Positions 1-5,293 of a stretch of 5,293 nt of DNA are shown piece after piece; positions within the stretch are counted from its first letter, which is position 1; the number at the start of each line of letters is the position of its first letter. Source of the stretch: Bacteroidota bacterium (lineage in GTDB: Bacteria > Zhuqueibacterota > JdFR-76 > DREG01); assembly GCA_030624545.1 (NCBI GenBank), contig JAUXJX010000176.1, positions 1 to 5,293 of the forward strand, in the 5' to 3' direction. The position numbers were made by a program, and so were the translations under genes. The notes under the pieces were generated by a model that was given only the letters and a program-made list of their open reading frames with translations, did not search any database and had not been told where the DNA came from.

Positions 1-10
1 AACTCGAGCA

Positions 11-1192
11 ATGGCTGATCAGGCAAAACAACTAAATCCGCCGGCTTTACCCGCTGGCGACATGGGCATACTGGGGAATTCTGCGGTCATTCGCCAGATC
101 CGGGAGACAATCCTGCAGGTGGCGCCGACCAATATTCATGTACTGATCGTAGGAGAAAGCGGCAGCGGCAAAGAGCTCGTCGCCAGGGCATTGCATATGC
201 AGAGCTCCAGAGGGGATAAAGTAATGTTCACCGTGAATTGCGGCGCCATCCCCGAAGGAATATTGGAAAGCGAGCTGTTCGGGCATCAAAGGGGAGCATT
301 TACCGGGGCCGTTGACTCGCGTAAAGGTTATTTTGAGCTCACTGACGGCAGCACCTTGTTCCTTGATGAGATCGGTGAAATGCCGCTTGCCACGCAAGTT
401 AAGGTCCTGCGGATCATTGAAGAAAAGGAATTCATTCGCGTCGGCGGCAGCACCTACCGCGAAGTGGATGTTCGCATCATTGCGGCAACCAACAAGAACC
501 TGGAGGCAGAAGTCCGCACCGGAAACTTTCGTCAGGATCTCTATTATCGCCTGAATGCCATAAAAATTGTCATTCCTCCACTGCGATCCCGTAGCGAAGA
601 CATCCCATTGTTAGTTGACAAGTTTGTGGACGAATTCTGCCGGCAAAATCAAATCAGATTTGAGGGATTTACATCCGACGCCATCGAAATCCTGCAGCGG
701 CAGGAATGGCCGGGAAACGTGCGCGAGCTGCGCAATTTTGTACAGAGCATCATCGTCCTCGAGAAGGGCAAAAAGATAGATGCCGAAATTTTGGCTCGAT
801 TCCTTCAAAGTGAAGATTTCGGCGCGCGGCCGCTGCCGATCCCCACGCGCGTTCCGGTGGACCAGGTGGAGCGGGAGCTTATTTACCAGGTACTGTTGGA
901 ACTAAAGTCCGATTTGAATCAGATCAAACAGGTGCTCTATTCACAGTATATTCAACCGAAACCACTGAGATCCTGGGAGAACCCGGGTTATGGCCGGCCT
1001 GTCGATTCCATCGAGGAAGTGAAACCGGATGAAGAATTGACAACGCTGGAGGAAGCGGAGCGCGGGCTAATCAGTCGCGCGTTGGAGAAGACCAATTGGA
1101 GCAAACGAAAAGCCGCGCAGATTTTAGGTATCAGCGAAAGAACACTGTATCGGAAAATCAATGAATACCATTTACAAGAGAAGAATCACTAG
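11..1192 (+). CDS. Sigma-54-dependent transcriptional activator without receiver domain (AAA+ and Fis-type HTH)
   Basis: A 393-residue bacterial enhancer-binding protein that would use ATP hydrolysis to open promoters bound by sigma-54 RNA polymerase. The AAA+ domain fills about residues 18-265: Walker A GESGSGKE (48-55), the sigma-54 contact loop GAFTGA (95-100), Walker B TLFLDE (115-120), sensor I AATN (158-161), FRQDLYYRLN (173-182) and sensor II WPGNVREL (233-240). A helical linker (about 282-312) and a Fis-type helix-turn-helix (about 346-388, with KRKAAQILGISERTLYRKI) follow. Only about 18 residues precede the AAA+ core, so there is no receiver, GAF or PAS domain, and its activity must be set some other way. 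All catalytic motifs look intact. The ATG at 11 fits the short N-terminus of FCB-group homologues, but no stop lies between it and the window edge and no clear ribosome binding site is visible, so a further upstream start is possible. Its 3' end overlaps lptE. Confidence 0.93.
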   Translation: MADQAKQLNPPALPAGDMGILGNSAVIRQIRETILQVAPTNIHVLIVGESGSGKELVARALHMQSSRGDKVMFTVNCGAIPEGILESELFGHQRGAFTGAVDSRKGYFELTDGSTLFLDEIGEMPLATQVKVLRIIEEKEFIRVGGSTYREVDVRIIAATNKNLEAEVRTGNFRQDLYYRLNAIKIVIPPLRSRSEDIPLLVDKFVDEFCRQNQIRFEGFTSDAIEILQRQEWPGNVRELRNFVQSIIVLEKGKKIDAEILARFLQSEDFGARPLPIPTRVPVDQVERELIYQVLLELKSDLNQIKQVLYSQYIQPKPLRSWENPGYGRPVDSIEEVKPDEELTTLEEAERGLISRALEKTNWSKRKAAQILGISERTLYRKINEYHLQEKNH

Positions 1193-1676
1193 CGTTAGCT
1201 GCATTGCACTGATCATCGGTGGGCTTCTTCCCTCCTGCGGCCCCTACTCATTTTCGGGGAGTGGGCTGCCCGGTCATATCAAGATCATCGCGGTGCCGCT
1301 CGTGGAAGACCGGACACCGGAATTCGCCGTCAATGAGAAATTGACCGACGCAATCATTAACGAAATTACACGAGACAATACTCTCAAGATTGGCAATGAG
1401 GTGGGTGCGGATGCGATAGTTATTGGCACGATTATCTCGCTCGAAGACCGCGCGGACACCTATACCTCTCAGGAGCAGGTCGAATCCTACCGTGTTTATG
1501 TAACCGTTGAATTCGAGGTTCAGGACAGGAAGAAGAACTCTAGTCTTTGGAAGGAAAAATGGTCGCAATGGGGGCTGTACAAGCTGAGCGACGGACCGAC
1601 GCGCGAAGAGGGAATCGAAATTGCCGTAGGGAAAATTGCTGAAGACATTCTAAATAAGACCGTATCCGGCTGGTAG
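1161..1676 (+). CDS. lptE: LptE-family LPS-assembly outer-membrane lipoprotein
   Basis: A 171-residue protein resembling the LptE family, the lipoprotein that plugs the LptD barrel and helps insert lipopolysaccharide into the outer leaflet of the outer membrane. A basic N-region (YKRR, residues 5-8) and a hydrophobic stretch end in the lipobox LPSC, giving Cys26 as the lipidated residue. The mature start CGPYSFSG resembles the CGxYSFxG start of FCB-group LptE proteins. Residues 38-90 follow the family pattern: IAVPLVEDRTPEF, then NEKLTDAIINEI, then ADAIVIGTI. A tryptophan-containing segment, SLWKEKWSQWGLY, lies near 128-140. Length is normal for the family. The ATG lies 32 bp inside the activator gene, with only a weak GGAAA-like sequence upstream, so translational coupling is likely. 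No later start codon would keep the whole signal peptide. The sequence is divergent, as is usual for LptE; the call rests on the lipobox, fold-pattern motifs and position. Confidence 0.85.
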   Translation: MNTIYKRRITSVSCIALIIGGLLPSCGPYSFSGSGLPGHIKIIAVPLVEDRTPEFAVNEKLTDAIINEITRDNTLKIGNEVGADAIVIGTIISLEDRADTYTSQEQVESYRVYVTVEFEVQDRKKNSSLWKEKWSQWGLYKLSDGPTREEGIEIAVGKIAEDILNKTVSGW

Positions 1677-1685
1677 GACAAAAAT

Positions 1686-1717
1686 CTTGCAGAGGCCAGC
1701 AGAATGATTTATATTTA
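1686..1717 (+). promoter_or_regulatory. Candidate promoter for the TPR gene unit
   Basis: CTTG at 1686-1689 is followed after 20 nt by TATATTTA at 1710-1717. This is one mismatch in each element from the Bacteroidota housekeeping pattern TTTG - about 20 nt - TAnnTTTG. Read the sigma-70 way, TTGCAG (1687-1692) and TATATT (1710-1715) are spaced 17 nt apart, with a good -10 and a weak -35. Either reading would start the transcript near 1720-1725 and leave a leader of about 130 nt before the ATG at 1852. The assignment is by pattern only. Confidence 0.3.
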
Positions 1718-1821
1718 TTCAATAAGTTCCGATAAATATTTAAGTTATGTCAACTTCTGGTCGGTTTGCCCTGCTCCTCTTTTCAACAGAGGGTTTTGGG
1801 AGAACCAGGAAACCGCTAATA

Positions 1822-1836
1822 TTGGGTGTGACCCAA
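1822..1836 (+). repeat. Small inverted repeat just upstream of the TPR gene ribosome binding site
   Basis: TTGGGT and ACCCAA form a perfect 6-bp stem around a 3-nt GTG loop. The 3' arm also belongs to a second perfect 12-bp palindrome, CCAAAATTTTGG (1833-1844), which runs into the first two bases of the GGAGG ribosome binding site. The two pairings cannot form together. This could be an operator or a weak translational control element, but repeats of this size arise by chance at about this rate. Confidence 0.3.
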
Positions 1837-1842
1837 AATTTT

Positions 1843-1847
1843 GGAGG
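1843..1847 (+). promoter_or_regulatory. Strong ribosome binding site that fixes the TPR gene start
   Basis: GGAGG lies 4 nt before the ATG at 1852 and is the only near-perfect Shine-Dalgarno sequence in front of a gene in this window. It decides the start in favour of 1852 over the in-frame ATG at 1747, which lies 35 codons upstream, has no ribosome binding site and would add a stretch with no TPR features. Confidence 0.75.
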
Positions 1848-1851
1848 AAAC

Positions 1852-3111
1852 ATGAACAGTTTAGCAGCTGAGATTGAACGACTCAGAGGAGTCTTGTCGG
1901 AAAATCCCAGATCGCTGCATTTTGCTCGGCTGGCTGAATACCTCCTGCAGGCAAATGTTGTTGACGAGGCGATCAAAGTATGCCAGGACGGAGTGGAGCA
2001 TCATTCACAGTATGCCAATGCCCATTTTGTGTTGGGAAAATGCCATTTTCAAAAGGGAGATCTGGACGCTGCCGAAAGCGAGTTTAACAAAGCCCTGCTC
2101 TACGATCCCGAACATCTAAACGCGCATCACTACCAGGCGAAGATCATGAAGGAGCGCGATTGGCAAAATGCCTACGTTTTGTGGCTTAAGCGAGCCCTTG
2201 CGATTGATTCTATGGACAGCTTGGCCAAGTCGATGCTCGATGAATTTGAAGAAGGCAAGGGAGTGGGGGAGGACCTGGCGCAGGAAGAAAGCGTTGTGGT
2301 TGAGGAAGAGGCTGCCTCTGGTGGAGAAACTTTGGCTGAACTCACGGAGGTCGAAAAGACATTCTCCGATGAGTCTGAGGAAGCGGCTACCATTCCAACA
2401 GAAGAAAAGGCCGTTGAGGAGATGCCAGAGCCTACCTCGGAGGGCGAGGTCGAGACAGAGGACGTTACTGTAGAGCCCGGGGAAAAGCGCTACGAATTCA
2501 TTCTCGATGACATTTTTAAGGAAGAGTCGACGGAAGAAGAACGGGTCGCGGAAGAGCAAGAGCATATTTCGGAAGTGAGTGAGCAGGTTGTCGAAGAACC
2601 TCTCGAGGAGGAGGAAGAAACGGTCGAAACTGCGACAGAATCTATAGAAGAAGTCCCTGCGGAAAGTATGGAGTCTGAAGTTGAAGCCCAGGAAGAACCT
2701 GAGCGTGAAATCTCGGTGGAAGAAAAGGAGAGGGTTGCAGATGAGGTTTTTGGTGATGAGGGCGATGTTGAAGATGAAGATTATTTAGAGGAAGATGAAG
2801 AAATTGAAGAGCCCCGCGAAGATGTGGCTACAGAGGAAGCTGCTCCTGAGGAGGAGCCTGATGTGATCGAAGAAGTACTTACCGAAGAGGAGACAGCGGT
2901 AGAAGAGCAACCGCCGGAAGAGGCTGGGGCGGCGGCTCAGAAAGAGCCGTTTGTGACCGCCACCCTTGGTGAGATCTATGCCGCCCAGGGACATTACGGC
3001 AAGGCAATTGGAGTTTACGAAATACTCCTGCGCAAAGATCCGGATAACGTCCAATACAAGGCAAAGGTAGAGGAGCTAAAGAAAAAAATGGAGGATGAGC
3101 AACAGGGTTAA
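1852..3111 (+). CDS. Tetratricopeptide repeat protein with a long acidic linker
   Basis: A 419-residue protein of unknown function. Three consecutive TPRs occupy about residues 21-122, with typical signatures such as ANAHFVLGKCHFQKGD in the second and ending in ALAIDS. A fourth TPR (about 366-399, with TLGEIYAAQGHYGKAI and KDPDN) sits near the C-terminus, followed by a short charged helix. Between them, about 133-363 is a low-complexity, glutamate-rich region that is probably disordered. There is no signal peptide or membrane segment, so a cytoplasmic scaffold or adaptor is the simplest guess. TPR domains bind peptides or other proteins; the partner here is not visible. A TPR gene next to lptE is also seen in some FCB genomes, so the position may be meaningful. 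The start at 1852 is set by the GGAGG site; starting at 1747 would give 454 residues. The overall plan recalls FimV/HubP-type polar organisers, but the LysM and membrane parts of those are absent, so I do not claim that identity. Confidence 0.85.
   Translation: MNSLAAEIERLRGVLSENPRSLHFARLAEYLLQANVVDEAIKVCQDGVEHHSQYANAHFVLGKCHFQKGDLDAAESEFNKALLYDPEHLNAHHYQAKIMKERDWQNAYVLWLKRALAIDSMDSLAKSMLDEFEEGKGVGEDLAQEESVVVEEEAASGGETLAELTEVEKTFSDESEEAATIPTEEKAVEEMPEPTSEGEVETEDVTVEPGEKRYEFILDDIFKEESTEEERVAEEQEHISEVSEQVVEEPLEEEEETVETATESIEEVPAESMESEVEAQEEPEREISVEEKERVADEVFGDEGDVEDEDYLEEDEEIEEPREDVATEEAAPEEEPDVIEEVLTEEETAVEEQPPEEAGAAAQKEPFVTATLGEIYAAQGHYGKAIGVYEILLRKDPDNVQYKAKVEELKKKMEDEQQG
2248..2940 (+). other. 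Acidic low-complexity linker region within the TPR gene
   Basis: This covers residues about 133-363 of the TPR protein. By hand count, residues 141-360 contain 94 Asp or Glu and about 10 Lys or Arg out of 220, a net charge near -84. The DNA is correspondingly rich in GAA and GAG codons and therefore in purines on the plus strand. No exact tandem repeat unit is visible, so the region looks like compositional drift and not a periodic repeat. Three short hydrophobic islands interrupt it. Confidence 0.8.
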
Positions 3112-3126
3112 ACCTCCTGCATGTAG

Positions 3127-4203
3127 ATGATCCATCAAACCCGCATAAACGCTCACCAAAAACTGCTTTCCGGGTTCAGATTGGATGGCTTTCTGGTAAC
3201 AAAGCTATCAAATATTCGATATTTAACAGGCTTCTCCGGAACAAATGGCATCTGCTTGATTACGAATTCAGATGCCATTTTTATTTCCGATTCTCGTTAC
3301 GAGCAGCAAGCGTCACAAGAAGTTTCCGCCGCGTCCATCCACATTGGCAAGGGTTTCCTGCCAGAGAAACTGAAGGAATTGTCCTGCCTGCCGGACGGAA
3401 AAAATATCGGCCTCGAAGCGGATTCGTTGTCGTACGGTCAATTCCGCAGACTGAAAGATCTGCTCCCCGGCGTTCGCTGGCAGCCCCAGGAGAAATTGGT
3501 TGAACAGCTCTCAATATCCAAATCGGAAGAGGAGATTGGCTCTATCCAATTGGCGGCGGAGTTTACGGACAAAATCTTTTTGCAGCTAATCGATCTGATC
3601 CGTCCGGGAGTGCGGGAGTGCGATGTTGCAGCGGAAATTCTCTATCGTTTTAAGAAAATGGGAGCTGACAATTCCGCATTTGAGCCCATAGTTGCGAGCG
3701 GACATCGTTCCGCCTTGCCCCATGGCGTGGCAAGCGAGAAGGAGATCGAAGAAGGCGATTTGGTAATTCTGGATTTCGGCTGTGTCGTAAACGGCTACGC
3801 AAGTGATTTGACCCGCACGGTGGTCGTTGGGAAAGCTAGTGACGAGCAAAGGCGGATTTACGAGGTCGTCCGGACGGCACAGCAAAGTGCAATTCAGGTA
3901 ATACGAGCCGGAATTTCCTGTTCCGAGTTAGATGCCACGGCACGGAATGTCATCCGGGAAGCCGGATATGGCGAATACTTCGGCCACGCCCTCGGCCATG
4001 GTCTCGGGCTTGAAGTCCTCGGCGAGCCGCGCATCGCTGCCGAAACAGACAGCAGCCTTCCGGAAAACGCAGTCATCACAATCGAACCTGGAATATATGT
4101 TCCGGATCTTGGGGGTGTCAGGATCGAGGACGACGTGGTGGTCAGGGTGGATCACGCCGAGCTGCTCACGCATTCTTCGCGCGATCTAATCGAAATCTCT
4201 TGA
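3127..4203 (+). CDS. pepP: Xaa-Pro aminopeptidase / M24B family metallopeptidase
   Basis: A 358-residue cytoplasmic dinuclear metallopeptidase that would remove N-terminal residues preceding proline. The N-terminal creatinase-like domain spans about 8-125 (with NIRYLTGFSGTNG at 29-41) and the pita-bread catalytic domain about 134-350. All five expected metal ligands are present: Asp216 (LDFG), Asp227 (SDLTRT), His291 (GHALGHGLG), Glu320 (TIEPGIY) and Glu334 (VRIEDD). The supporting histidines His199 (LPHG) and His287 are also there. The length matches the short, roughly 350-residue class of bacterial aminopeptidase P-like enzymes. A prolidase (pepQ-type dipeptidase) cannot be excluded from sequence alone. 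The ATG at 3127 lies 15 nt after the TPR stop and gives the normal N-terminus. It has no good ribosome binding site, so translation may depend on coupling. In many bacteria the elongation factor P gene follows such a peptidase; here a glycosyltransferase does. Confidence 0.92.
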   Translation: MIHQTRINAHQKLLSGFRLDGFLVTKLSNIRYLTGFSGTNGICLITNSDAIFISDSRYEQQASQEVSAASIHIGKGFLPEKLKELSCLPDGKNIGLEADSLSYGQFRRLKDLLPGVRWQPQEKLVEQLSISKSEEEIGSIQLAAEFTDKIFLQLIDLIRPGVRECDVAAEILYRFKKMGADNSAFEPIVASGHRSALPHGVASEKEIEEGDLVILDFGCVVNGYASDLTRTVVVGKASDEQRRIYEVVRTAQQSAIQVIRAGISCSELDATARNVIREAGYGEYFGHALGHGLGLEVLGEPRIAAETDSSLPENAVITIEPGIYVPDLGGVRIEDDVVVRVDHAELLTHSSRDLIEIS

Positions 4204-4204
4204 A

Positions 4205-5113
4205 ATGAAGCCTGCCCTGTCTGTTATCATTGTTACATTCCATCATGAGCGCGAGATTGGAGAATGTCTCCCGGCCATCTATGAACGTTCTTCCGCCCGT
4301 CCGCTGGAAATTTTTGTCGTGGACAACTCCTCAGACGACGGCACTGTTGCGGCCGTCAACAAATGTAAGCTGCTTTATGATTCGAAGGATTTCCGTATAG
4401 AATTCGTCCAGAACCGCGACAACAAAGGCTACACTCTGGCGGTGAATCAAGCTTTAAACGAAGCCGGTGGCGAATTCATCCTGATGTTAAATCCGGACAC
4501 GATCGTGCAGAAGGAAAGCATCGATCTGATGCTCCAATTTTTGCGAGATAAACCGGATACAGGCGCCGTCGCTCCACAGCTTCTCTTCCCGGATGGCCGG
4601 ATTCAGCCTTCCTGCCGCAGGTTTCCCCGCTACCGTTTCATTGTTTTTGAGATGATGGGTCTGAACCGTCTCTTTCCCACAAGCAGCATATTCAACGGCT
4701 GGAAAATGGGAGACTTCGACCACCGCTCGCTTAAAACGGTTCCGCAGCCGCAGGGCTCTTGTCTGATGCTTCCCCGAAAAGTATTGGAGGAGGTCGGAAA
4801 TTTAGACGAGCGCTTCTTCCTTTTTTTCAGTGATGTGGACCTATGCAAGCGGATTTGGCGTAGCGGCCGCAAGATCTACTTTTACCCAGCTGCGAAAGTA
4901 ATTCACCAAAGAGGCAGCTCGATTTACCGTAATCGCGCAGCCAGCACATGGCGATCGCACCGGGACTTCATCCGGTATTTTTTGAAATGGTATGGCCTGC
5001 CGGTTCGATGGATTTCTAATATTCTTGGCATACCACTGCTATTGAAACTTGGAGTGATACGATGGGGGCTTTATCGGCTCAGCAAATCAAGCAACAAGAA
5101 CGCCACGCCATGA
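4205..5113 (+). CDS. Family 2 glycosyltransferase, rhamnosyltransferase-like
   Basis: A 302-residue inverting glycosyltransferase of the GT-A fold (GT2, WbbL/RfbF-like group). It would transfer a sugar, often rhamnose in this group, from a nucleotide donor to a lipid-linked or surface glycan at the inner face of the membrane. Visible motifs are the N-terminal strand SVIIVTF (6-12), the nucleotide-binding VVDNSSDDGT (38-47), NKGYTLAVNQAL (73-84), LNPDT (95-99) with the metal-binding Asp98, the acceptor-side QGSCLMLPRKVLEEVG (183-198), SDVDLCKRI (209-217) containing the likely catalytic Asp, and HQRGSS (234-239). A hydrophobic, basic stretch at about 262-291 probably lies on the membrane. The ATG is 1 nt after the peptidase stop, with no obvious ribosome binding site, so translational coupling is likely. 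The specific sugar and acceptor cannot be read from the sequence. With LptE in the same cluster, LPS or another envelope glycan is a reasonable target. Confidence 0.9.
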   Translation: MKPALSVIIVTFHHEREIGECLPAIYERSSARPLEIFVVDNSSDDGTVAAVNKCKLLYDSKDFRIEFVQNRDNKGYTLAVNQALNEAGGEFILMLNPDTIVQKESIDLMLQFLRDKPDTGAVAPQLLFPDGRIQPSCRRFPRYRFIVFEMMGLNRLFPTSSIFNGWKMGDFDHRSLKTVPQPQGSCLMLPRKVLEEVGNLDERFFLFFSDVDLCKRIWRSGRKIYFYPAAKVIHQRGSSIYRNRAASTWRSHRDFIRYFLKWYGLPVRWISNILGIPLLLKLGVIRWGLYRLSKSSNKNATP

Positions 5114-5293
5114 TCAGATTTTCATTGCTCGCGACAGAATAATCCGCGCCGCCTTTTCCGCGCCATCCACCGGATGGTCGGACCGATCTCCTGGACAATT
5201 TTCAAGAATCCTATTTATCAGCTCTCCCCAATTTCCCGCAAAGAAGTCTTCAGGAGGAAGCAGAATACCGAGTTTGAGTTCCTCGATTCCTTG
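5114..5293 (-). CDS. C-terminal end of a convergent gene, possibly a glycosyltransferase (partial)
   Basis: An open frame runs on the minus strand from the window edge to a TGA at 5116-5114 and gives the last 59 residues of a protein whose start lies outside. The end looks like a real protein terminus: ELKLGILLPPEDFF, then a helix around NWGELINRILEN, then a final amphipathic helix in DGAEKAARIIL. Closing helices of this kind are common in GT-B glycosyltransferases and UDP-GlcNAc 2-epimerase-like enzymes, which would fit beside the plus-strand glycosyltransferase, but this is only a resemblance. Too little is visible to name a function. Its stop codon directly abuts the stop of the upstream convergent gene. 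That the frame is coding is supported by its being open through all 59 codons to the edge and by the otherwise missing gene content here. Confidence 0.55.
   Translation of the reverse strand, partial: QGIEELKLGILLPPEDFFAGNWGELINRILENCPGDRSDHPVDGAEKAARIILSRAMKI

Larger units (their letters stand above)
1677..1851. other. AT-rich intergenic leader between lptE and the TPR gene
   Basis: This 175-bp gap is the only sizeable intergenic space in the window. It holds a promoter-like motif near 1686-1717, an AT palindrome TAAATATTTA at 1733-1742, a small hairpin at 1822-1836 and a strong ribosome binding site at 1843-1847. I saw no stem followed by a T-run that would act as an intrinsic terminator for lptE, and no GG-N10-GC spacing that would mark a sigma-54 promoter. 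The reading frame of the TPR gene stays open back to an ATG at 1747, but that ATG has no ribosome binding site. Confidence 0.6.

Noticed and set aside
47..397. 116-codon minus-strand frame opposite the activator
   Set aside because: It lies wholly opposite conserved AAA+ motifs and shows no recognisable protein features.
1423..1440. TTGGCACG followed by CTCGC, resembling a sigma-54 promoter
   Set aside because: The GG-to-GC spacing is 12 and not 10, and it lies in the middle of the lptE coding sequence.
1747..1851. N-terminal extension of the TPR gene from an ATG at 1747
   Set aside because: There is no ribosome binding site before 1747, the extension has no TPR features, and 35 open codons are easily reached by chance. 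GGAGG sits correctly before 1852.
2116..2565. 149-codon open frame on the minus strand across the TPR gene
   Set aside because: It is the antisense shadow of the GAA/GAG-rich acidic region, whose complement (TTC/CTC) avoids stop codons. It has no domain motifs and no ribosome binding site that I can see.
826..4870. Two GCGGCCGC sites (826-833 and 4863-4870)
   Set aside because: Both are within ordinary coding sequence in a roughly 50 percent GC region and form no other shared pattern; cloning junctions are not indicated because the genes continue intact across them.
5114..5180. Intrinsic terminator after the glycosyltransferase gene
   Set aside because: No GC-rich stem with a following T-run is present; the nearby CCGCGCC direct repeats do not form a hairpin, and the sequence is part of the convergent gene.
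1..5293. CRISPR arrays, tRNA or rRNA genes, insertion sequences, attachment sites
   Set aside because: I found no regularly spaced direct repeats, cloverleaf-like sequence, transposase motifs or terminal inverted repeats; almost every base is assigned to a conventional gene.

Overview
The window is a compact, gene-dense stretch of a Gram-negative (outer-membrane) bacterial chromosome, roughly half GC by eye. It holds five genes on the plus strand and the 3' end of a sixth on the minus strand. The best pointer to the lineage is the first gene pair. A sigma-54 activator without a receiver domain overlaps an LptE-type LPS-assembly lipoprotein. The same pair is known from Bacteroidota and related phyla of the FCB group. 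The strong GGAGG ribosome binding site before the TPR gene is unlike typical Bacteroidota, which rarely use Shine-Dalgarno sequences. This makes another FCB-type lineage (for example a KSB1-, Calditrichota- or Marinimicrobia-like bacterium) a reasonable guess, but it is inference only.

Layout: 11-1192 encodes the sigma-54 activator (AAA+ domain plus Fis-type HTH). 1161-1676 encodes LptE and overlaps the activator by 32 bp. 1677-1851 is the only real intergenic gap; it is AT-rich and holds a candidate promoter, small inverted repeats and the ribosome binding site of the next gene. 1852-3111 encodes a protein with TPRs at both ends and a very acidic, low-complexity middle of about 230 residues. 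3127-4203 encodes an M24B Xaa-Pro peptidase with all five metal ligands. 4205-5113 encodes a family 2 (rhamnosyltransferase-like) glycosyltransferase starting 1 nt after the peptidase stop. 5114-5293 is the C-terminal end of a convergent minus-strand gene whose stop codon abuts the glycosyltransferase stop within the palindrome TGATCA.

How the genes may work together: the activator and lptE form one transcription unit. The TPR gene, peptidase gene and glycosyltransferase gene are tightly spaced and probably form a second unit from the 1677-1851 promoter, although read-through from lptE is possible. LptE (LPS transport) and the glycosyltransferase (surface glycan synthesis) suggest a cell-envelope theme. 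The peptidase is housekeeping and the role of the TPR protein is unknown. I saw no mobile element, CRISPR array, tRNA, rRNA or clear intrinsic terminator. The most unusual item is the TPR protein, whose acidic linker carries three similar short hydrophobic islands. Nothing here amounts to a demonstrable new system.
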